From positions 1-9,974 of the forward strand of contig CAJBSQ010000263.1 in the NCBI GenBank assembly GCA_903958265.1: a DNA stretch of 9,974 nucleotides, in the 5' to 3' direction. The translations under genes were made by a program, and so were the position numbers. Source of the stretch: an uncultured Planctomycetaceae bacterium (GTDB taxonomy: Bacteria > Planctomycetota > Planctomycetia > Pirellulales > UBA1268). Positions 6,488-9,974 of this stretch are shown here, piece after piece. Each line of letters opens with the position of its first letter. Position 1 is the first letter of the stretch. Below the pieces are notes generated by a model, which saw only the letters and a program-made list of their open reading frames with translations, did not search any database and had not been told where the DNA came from.

Positions 6488-6913
6488 ATGCCGCTGGTAC
6501 GACTGGATGACGAGGAGGATCCGGTGCCCAACCTGGCGCCGATGATCGACGTGATCCTCGTGCTCACCATCTTCTTCATGTGCGCCACGAAGTTCACGGG
6601 CGATGAGCGGACGTTCGACCTCGACCTGCCGCAGGCGGGCGGAGCCGCGGCCGTGGGGGGCGGCCGTCCCGAGATCGTCGAAGTGGAGGCGTCGGGAGCC
6701 GTACGGTTTGCCGGTGAAACACTCGAGCCGGAATCCCTGGCCGCCAGGCTTGCGGCCGCCCGCACGACGCAGCCCGATCTCTCCGTGATGATCCGTGGCG
6801 AGCGGGCGGTGCCGCACGGCCGCATGGCCGAGATCTACGAGGCCTGCCGCGCCGCGGGTGTCACCCACGTGGCGATTTCGGTGCAGCCGCGATCGCGGGG
6901 GGTGACGAGGTGA
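6488..6913 (+). CDS. exbD: ExbD/TolR-family subunit
   Basis: This is the partner of ExbB in the proton-driven complex, with one membrane helix and a small periplasmic domain. In the 141-aa protein, a short acidic N-terminus precedes NLAPMIDVILVLTIFFM (residues 15-31). Asp21 is the conserved membrane Asp needed for proton use in ExbD and TolR (E. coli ExbD Asp25). The periplasmic part ends in the usual fold, with VMIRGERAVPHGRMAEIYEACRAAGV split over its last third. The length matches the family. The start at 6488 lies three bases after the exbB stop, and GGGG from the end of exbB serves as a loose ribosome binding site. The toroid gene begins ten bases after its stop. Confidence 0.92.
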   Translation: MPLVRLDDEEDPVPNLAPMIDVILVLTIFFMCATKFTGDERTFDLDLPQAGGAAAVGGGRPEIVEVEASGAVRFAGETLEPESLAARLAAARTTQPDLSVMIRGERAVPHGRMAEIYEACRAAGVTHVAISVQPRSRGVTR

Positions 6914-6923
6914 GCCGCTGGCG

Positions 6924-8534
6924 ATGAGCACCGCTGCAATCGCCTGGGCTGTGGTGGCTGTCGTGGCGGCGGTCGGCGTGCCCGTCGTCGTGCGGACGCG
7001 GTGGCTGCAGTCGCGGACCCTCGAGAAGTGCATCGCTTTGTCGGTGACGCTGCACGCAGTGCTCGCGATTGTCTGCGCGTTCGTGGGTGGCTGGGCGCCG
7101 GCATCGTGGGGGCAGCGGGATGACGGCCGGATGACGATGGTGGTGACCCTTTCCGAGGAGCCGCTCGACGGCCCGCTCGTCGCCGATTCCACGGAGGTGC
7201 CCCGCGACGCTGGCGATGCAGCGCCGGCAGCACCACCGGCTGCTGAGGATGCGGAGGTTGTCGAGTCGCCACCGCCGCTCGTGCCGCTCTCCGTGTCGTC
7301 GGTCACGGCCGCGGCGCCGCCCGACGATCACGTGCCACTCCTCGAGCCGCCTCCCGCCGCCACCGAATCGGCTGAGGCGATCACGGGTGGCGTGGATCCA
7401 GATCGTGAGCATGCAGAGCCCGCCGCCGTGCCGCGGCGGTCGGTACCGGCCGCCTACGCCGATCGGGTGGGCGACCGCCGTTTCGCGGCGGCCCGGGCCC
7501 GTGGCGGCTCCGAAGACACCGAGCGGGCCGTGCAGGCAGCACTTCGCTGGCTCGTCGCGGCCCAGTCGCCCGACGGCCGCTGGAACGCCGCGGAGCACGG
7601 CGGGGGCATGGAGCGGTCGATGCAGGGCCACCATCGTCAGGGCGTTGGAACACGGAGCGATCATGGCGTCACGGGCCTGGCCCTGCTCGCCTTTCTCGGT
7701 GCCGGGAGCACGCACCTTGATGGTGTTCATGCCGACTCGGTCGCCCGCGGTCTCCGCTTCCTGATCGATCGCCAGCGGCCCGACGGGTCTCTGGCGGGCG
7801 ATGCGGAGTTTTTTGCCGCCCTCTACTGCCACGGCATGGCGACGATCGCGCTGGCGGAGGCGGCCGCGATCACCGGCGATGAGTCGCTGCGGCCGCCGCT
7901 GGAGCGGGCCGTGGCCCATACGCTGGCCATGCAGCACCCGCACACCGGTGGCTGGCGGTATGCGGCAGGCGACCGGGGCGATACCAGCCAGTGCGGCTGG
8001 CAGGTGATGGTGCTCGCCACGGCGCGGAGTGCCGGTCTGGGGGGCTTCGACGCGGCGGAAGCCAGGGCCCGCACTTTTCTACAGAGCGTCGCCAGCGGCC
8101 CGGCGGGAGGATTGGCCGCCTACCGACCGGGAGAGCGGCCCAGCGTGGCAATGACGGCCGAGGCTCTCTACTGCCGGCTGGTGCTCGGCATGCCCGCTGC
8201 CCATCCCTCGGCCATGGAGGCGGTTGCCATGATCGCGGGCTCCCCCCCTGCCCCATCCTCGGCTAACGCCTACACGTGGTACTACGCGACGCTTGCCTCG
8301 TTTCACGCCGGCGGGCCGCAGTGGAATCGCTGGAACGCCGAGTTGCAGCGGGCTCTGCTGCCGATGCAGCGACGCGACGGCGGCCCGCTCGACGGGAGTT
8401 GGGATCCCGATGCCGTCTGGGGCGGCCACGGCGGGCGTGTCTACGCCACGGCGTTGTCGGCGATGACGCTGGAGGTCTACTACCGCCACGCGCCGCTCCA
8501 CGAGCGATCCGCCCGGATGGCAGCCGTGCCGTGA
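6924..8534 (+). CDS. TonB-like membrane anchor fused to squalene-cyclase-like alpha/alpha toroid
   Basis: This 536-aa protein sits third in the exbB-exbD operon, where TonB would be expected. It has two predicted membrane helices (about 5-23 and 37-57) with a basic loop between them (Arg24, Arg26, Arg31, Lys35). That places the C-terminal 480 residues in the periplasm. Helix 2 reads SVTLHAVLAIV; Ser40 and His44 reproduce the S-x3-H of the TonB and TolA helix (TonB Ser16/His20). A Pro/Ala/Glu-rich spacer (about 75-175) follows. From about 198 to 522 comes a prenyltransferase/squalene-oxidase-repeat toroid with QW-like motifs at 206-220 (ending QSPDGRW), 276-290, 330-344 and 477-493, closing with VYATALSAMTLEVYYRH. 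I see no DxDD cyclase acid motif, so terpene cyclisation is unlikely and a binding or scaffold role is more plausible. The start at 6924 has GAGG 13 bases upstream. The substrate and role are unknown. Confidence 0.85.
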   Translation: MSTAAIAWAVVAVVAAVGVPVVVRTRWLQSRTLEKCIALSVTLHAVLAIVCAFVGGWAPASWGQRDDGRMTMVVTLSEEPLDGPLVADSTEVPRDAGDAAPAAPPAAEDAEVVESPPPLVPLSVSSVTAAAPPDDHVPLLEPPPAATESAEAITGGVDPDREHAEPAAVPRRSVPAAYADRVGDRRFAAARARGGSEDTERAVQAALRWLVAAQSPDGRWNAAEHGGGMERSMQGHHRQGVGTRSDHGVTGLALLAFLGAGSTHLDGVHADSVARGLRFLIDRQRPDGSLAGDAEFFAALYCHGMATIALAEAAAITGDESLRPPLERAVAHTLAMQHPHTGGWRYAAGDRGDTSQCGWQVMVLATARSAGLGGFDAAEARARTFLQSVASGPAGGLAAYRPGERPSVAMTAEALYCRLVLGMPAAHPSAMEAVAMIAGSPPAPSSANAYTWYYATLASFHAGGPQWNRWNAELQRALLPMQRRDGGPLDGSWDPDAVWGGHGGRVYATALSAMTLEVYYRHAPLHERSARMAAVP

Positions 8535-8549
8535 GCGACCGGCCCAGCC

Positions 8550-8574
8550 GCCGCCGCTCATCCGCTCCGGCGGC
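8550..8574 (+). terminator. GC-rich hairpin after the toroid gene, possible terminator
   Basis: GCCGCCG (8550-8556) pairs with CGGCGGC (8568-8574) around an 11-base loop, 15 bases after the stop codon. No T-run follows. It is the most likely end of the exbB operon, but weak by classical criteria. Confidence 0.35.
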
Positions 8575-8637
8575 CGGGGCTGCGGTGGCGTTATGTCCTC
8601 CGTGTCGGGCTCGGAGCACGGTGGAACCACGCAAAGT

Positions 8638-8665
8638 TTGACCGGTGGAGCGCCGGGATTAGACT
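8638..8665 (+). promoter_or_regulatory. Sigma70-like promoter for the tat genes
   Basis: TTGACC (8638-8643) and TAGACT (8660-8665) are separated by 16 bases, matching the consensus at 5 and 4 of 6 positions. The predicted start near 8672 leaves a leader of about 60 bases before the GTG at 8732. The -10 plus its flank, TAGACTGA, is nearly repeated at the toxin-antitoxin promoter (TAAACTGA). Confidence 0.6.
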
Positions 8666-8731
8666 GAACGGGTAGGTAAGCGGTCTCCGGATCGGCTTCG
8701 TCGCTTTGCCCCACTTGTCGGAGATGCTGCC

Positions 8732-8932
8732 GTGCTCCTGTTTGCAATGTTCGGCCTTGGGCCGATGGAACTGCTGATCGTGGCGGGTGTCGTCCTGCTG
8801 CTCTTTGGTTCGCGGCTCCCCAAGGTGATGCGTTCGCTCGGCGAAGGTATCGTGGAATTCAAGCGGGGCGTGCAGGGAATCGAAGAAACCAGCTCCACGC
8901 CTCGCGACCCCGGTCGCTCCGACGTCAGATAG
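8732..8932 (+). CDS. tatA: Twin-arginine translocase subunit TatA
   Basis: This small inner-membrane protein assembles into the pore-forming part of the Tat system, which exports folded proteins. The 66-aa form starting at the GTG 8732 is chosen because GGAG (8720-8723) lies 8 bases upstream. The ATG at 8747, giving MFGLGPMELL, is the start most homologues would suggest but has no ribosome binding site. One membrane helix (ELLIVAGVVLLLFG) is followed by the hinge FGSRLPK and an amphipathic helix (VMRSLGEGIVEFKRGVQ), then a short charged tail. The essential FG pair of the hinge is kept. Length and layout are normal for TatA. A second Tat-like gene follows after ten bases. No tatC is present in the window. 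Confidence 0.9.
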   Translation: MLLFAMFGLGPMELLIVAGVVLLLFGSRLPKVMRSLGEGIVEFKRGVQGIEETSSTPRDPGRSDVR

Positions 8933-8942
8933 GCCGCTCGTC

Positions 8943-9218
8943 ATGTTTGGCCTCGGCCCCTTTGAGATCGTCGTCATCGGTGCGATCGCGGTGATGCTCT
9001 ACGGCAAGCGTCTTCCCGAGGTGGGCCGCACGTTTGGAAAGACCGTGGGCGATCTGCGACGGCAGTGGCAGACGCTGTCACGCGAACTCGAGTCGGCTGC
9101 CAGCGTGGATCATTCGCAGGCTGCCCGCTTGCCGCGATCCGGTGGCCGGATCAACGACGAACCGGCTGGGGTGCGGCTTGTGGAAGCCCCGCGGTTCGAC
9201 CCGCCGTCGGCCGAGTGA
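8943..9218 (+). CDS. Second TatA/TatB-family translocase subunit
   Basis: This 91-aa membrane protein opens MFGLGPFEIVV, nearly the same as its upstream neighbour, so the two probably arose by duplication. The helix is followed by YGKRLPEVGRTFGK, in which the hinge Phe of TatA is replaced by Tyr. A long amphipathic helix comes next (VGDLRRQWQTLSRELESA), then a polar tail of about 35 residues. The longer helix and tail, and its place second in the pair, suggest a TatB role (substrate receptor with TatC). The sequence alone does not separate TatA from TatB here. It lies ten bases after tatA and is surely co-transcribed. Confidence 0.85.
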   Translation: MFGLGPFEIVVIGAIAVMLYGKRLPEVGRTFGKTVGDLRRQWQTLSRELESAASVDHSQAARLPRSGGRINDEPAGVRLVEAPRFDPPSAE

Positions 9219-9241
9219 TCGCCTGTTGACGACTCGGCTCG

Positions 9242-9270
9242 CGGCCGGCAGGGGCAAAGCGGCCGTCTTT
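9242..9270 (+). terminator. Possible terminator after the tat pair
   Basis: CGGCCG (9242-9247) can pair with CGGCCG (9260-9265) around a 12-base loop, followed by TCTTT. It lies 24 bases after the stop codon. Each arm is itself palindromic, so other pairings are possible. Confidence 0.4.
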
Positions 9271-9313
9271 CCCGGCCCACGAGGCCGTCCTTTCCGATCG
9301 ATCGTAGGGACGG

Positions 9314-9352
9314 TATGGTGAGGGGGACGGCGGCGGAAAATCCGCGGAAGTT
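9314..9352 (+). promoter_or_regulatory. Upstream region of tRNA-Val with shared A-rich motif
   Basis: TATGGT (9314-9319) is a possible -10, with TTTCCG (9291-9296) as a poor -35 at 17-base spacing. Downstream, CGGAAAATCCGC (9334-9345) plus GGAAGTT closely matches the lipoprotein-gene leader at 4729-4746. The motif can form a small hairpin, GCGGA-AAA-TCCGC. The promoter assignment is weak. Confidence 0.25.
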
Positions 9353-9372
9353 TCGCCGATGTTGGATGCGTC

Positions 9373-9446
9373 GGGCAACTAGCTCAGTTGGTTAGAGCGC
9401 TACGTTCACACCGTAGAGGTCACAGGTTCGAATCCTGTGTTGCCCA
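9373..9446 (+). tRNA. trnV: tRNA-Val (anticodon CAC)
   Basis: A full cloverleaf is visible. The acceptor stem pairs GGGCAAC (9373-9379) with GTTGCCC (9439-9445). The D-arm is GCTC/GAGC with loop AGTTGGTTA. The anticodon stem is CTACG/CGTAG with loop TTCACAC, giving anticodon CAC (9407-9409), which reads GUG. The T-arm is ACAGG-TTCGAAT-CCTGT. The discriminator base is A9446 and the 3' CCA is not encoded. All stems pair perfectly. Confidence 0.97.
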
Positions 9447-9535
9447 CTGGTCGATTGGTTCGTGAAAACAAGCTTCCACCGCCCGACGGCGTCCGCTCAG
9501 TGAGCACCGCCTGCTGATGGCGATTAGTGCCCTCA

Positions 9536-9567
9536 CTCAATCTGCCCGGGATTTGGCGGGGATTGAG
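9536..9567. other. Bulged 11-bp hairpin between tRNA-Val and the toxin-antitoxin pair
   Basis: CTCAATC (9536-9542) pairs with GATTGAG (9561-9567). Directly inside, CCCG (9545-9548) pairs with CGGG (9557-9560) around loop GGATTTGG, with only a two-base TG bulge. It lies about 33 bases upstream of the predicted -35 box. It might end tRNA transcription or be an operator. No T-run follows. Confidence 0.4.
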
Positions 9568-9599
9568 GCCCGACGTAAGCCTGCAGCACTTCAGAGGTT

Positions 9600-9628
9600 T
9601 TGCCGTAGCGGGAAGGCCGTCGTAAACT
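9600..9628 (+). promoter_or_regulatory. Promoter of the toxin-antitoxin pair, apparently leaderless
   Basis: TTGCCG (9600-9605) and TAAACT (9623-9628) lie 17 bases apart, each matching 4 of 6 consensus bases. Only six bases separate the -10 from the ATG at 9635, so the predicted transcript would begin at or next to the start codon. No Shine-Dalgarno site precedes the ATG, which agrees with leaderless translation. Confidence 0.5.
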
Positions 9629-9634
9629 GAGGCC

Positions 9635-9865
9635 ATGGCATCTGAACTGTTTGACCGCATTACCGTTGACCCCGGCAAGCGCAGCGGGAAACCCTGTATT
9701 CGCGGGCTTCGAATCACGGTTTCCGACGTTCTTGAATACCTCGCCTCCGGCATGAGCGAGGCTGAGATTCTGGCCGACTTTCCCGAACTAACGAGCGAGG
9801 ACATTCGTGCTTGCTTGGTGTTCGCGGCGGAGCGTGAACGGCGTCTTCTCGGATCGGTCGCGTGA
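9635..9865 (+). CDS. DUF433-family antitoxin
   Basis: This 76-aa protein has the typical DUF433 layout: an N-terminal DRITVDPGKRSGKPCIRG strand region, then the helix-turn-helix-like part RITVSDVLEYLASGMSEAEILADFP and the closing LTSEDIRACLVFAAERE. DUF433 proteins act as antitoxins or DNA-binding partners of PIN-like toxins, often DUF5615. The length is normal. The next gene starts inside its stop codon (GTGA overlap), which is typical of translationally coupled toxin-antitoxin pairs. Codons ending in T are more frequent than in the genes upstream, which hints at transfer. It probably represses its own promoter, an inference from related modules. Confidence 0.88.
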   Translation: MASELFDRITVDPGKRSGKPCIRGLRITVSDVLEYLASGMSEAEILADFPELTSEDIRACLVFAAERERRLLGSVA

Positions 9866-9974
9866 AGGCGCTGATCGACCAAAATCTGTCTTTTCGTCTT
9901 CTCGATGCCCTATCGCCGCGCTTTCCCGGGAGTTGTCACGTTCGTGATGTCGGGCTTACTGGCGACGACGACGA
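9862..9974 (+). CDS. DUF5615/PIN-like toxin, 3'-truncated by window edge
   Basis: The GTG at 9862 overlaps the antitoxin stop by four bases and opens a frame that stays open to the window end (37 complete codons). The N-terminus MKALIDQNLSFRLLDAL, followed by HVRDVGLTGDDD, matches the start of DUF5615 PIN-like proteins. In these the early Asp (Asp6 here) is the first acidic residue of the presumed nuclease site. RNase activity is known for PIN-fold toxins generally and is inferred here. Only about a third of the gene is in view. Confidence 0.82.
   Translation, partial: MKALIDQNLSFRLLDALSPRFPGSCHVRDVGLTGDDD

Noticed and set aside
6861..7943. Long minus-strand open frame (360 residues) opposite the toroid gene
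   Set aside because: No recognisable domain and Arg-rich shadow composition; the + strand frame has helices, repeats and operon context.
7992..8004. CGWQ in the toroid domain as a thioester (CGEQ) site like that of alpha2-macroglobulin
   Set aside because: The Glu is replaced by Trp and the surrounding sequence does not match the thioester motif, so a thioester is not supported.
9261..9296. Near-direct repeat GGCCGTCTTTCCCG / GGCCGTCCTTTCCG
   Set aside because: Short, imperfect and GC-rich with no target-site or element features; chance similarity is likely.
9406..9882. Minus-strand frame ending in GFEPVTSTV over the tRNA
   Set aside because: This peptide ending is the familiar artefact of translating the antisense of a tRNA T-arm, and it also overlaps the DUF433 gene.
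1..9974. CRISPR arrays, insertion sequences, rRNA and known riboswitches
   Set aside because: No regularly spaced repeats, transposase-like frames, rRNA motifs or recognisable riboswitch cores were seen on either strand.

Overview
The window looks like a piece of a GC-rich planctomycete chromosome, probably from the Pirellulales or a relative. The main reasons are a BON-domain secreted protein with a Gly/Met-rich middle and a Trp/Tyr/Pro-rich tail, a small secreted His-rich protein with it, and an ExbB-ExbD pair followed by a membrane-anchored alpha/alpha-toroid protein. I recall all three as typical of that phylum. The assignment rests on recognition, not on a search. Every supported gene lies on the + strand. 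No gene-free stretch exceeds 300 bases; the longest gap is 4578-4818.

Layout. (1) 2-1786: GTP-dependent PEP carboxykinase, cut at its 5' end by the window edge. (2) 1906-3321: a dicarboxylate/acidic amino acid:cation symporter, 119 bases downstream. (3) 3519-4577 and 4819-5397: two exported proteins, a BON-domain protein and a probable lipoprotein. A strong intrinsic terminator separates them, and their leaders share sequence blocks. (4) 5597-8534: a tight exbB-exbD-toroid operon behind a hairpin-rich leader. (5) 8732-9218: two tandem TatA/TatB-like genes with a sigma70-like promoter. (6) 9373-9446: tRNA-Val(CAC). (7) 9635-9974: a DUF433/DUF5615-type toxin-antitoxin pair, the toxin running off the window. 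This last part is visibly less GC-biased in codon choice than the rest.

How they work together. PEP carboxykinase and the C4/acidic amino acid carrier fit one theme, entry of C4 acids and their conversion from oxaloacetate to PEP. The exbB-exbD-toroid operon is the most interesting system. ExbB/ExbD are proton-driven motor subunits, and the third protein has a TonB-like second membrane segment (Ser40-x3-His44), a Pro-rich spacer and then a squalene-cyclase-like toroid where TonB would have its receptor-binding domain. The Tat-like subunits would serve protein export, but no tatC is in the window. The toxin-antitoxin pair next to a tRNA gene may mark the edge of an acquired segment, which this window cannot show.

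Limits. No searches or folding calculations were run. Promoters, terminators and hairpins were read by eye, and family assignments rest on recognised motifs.
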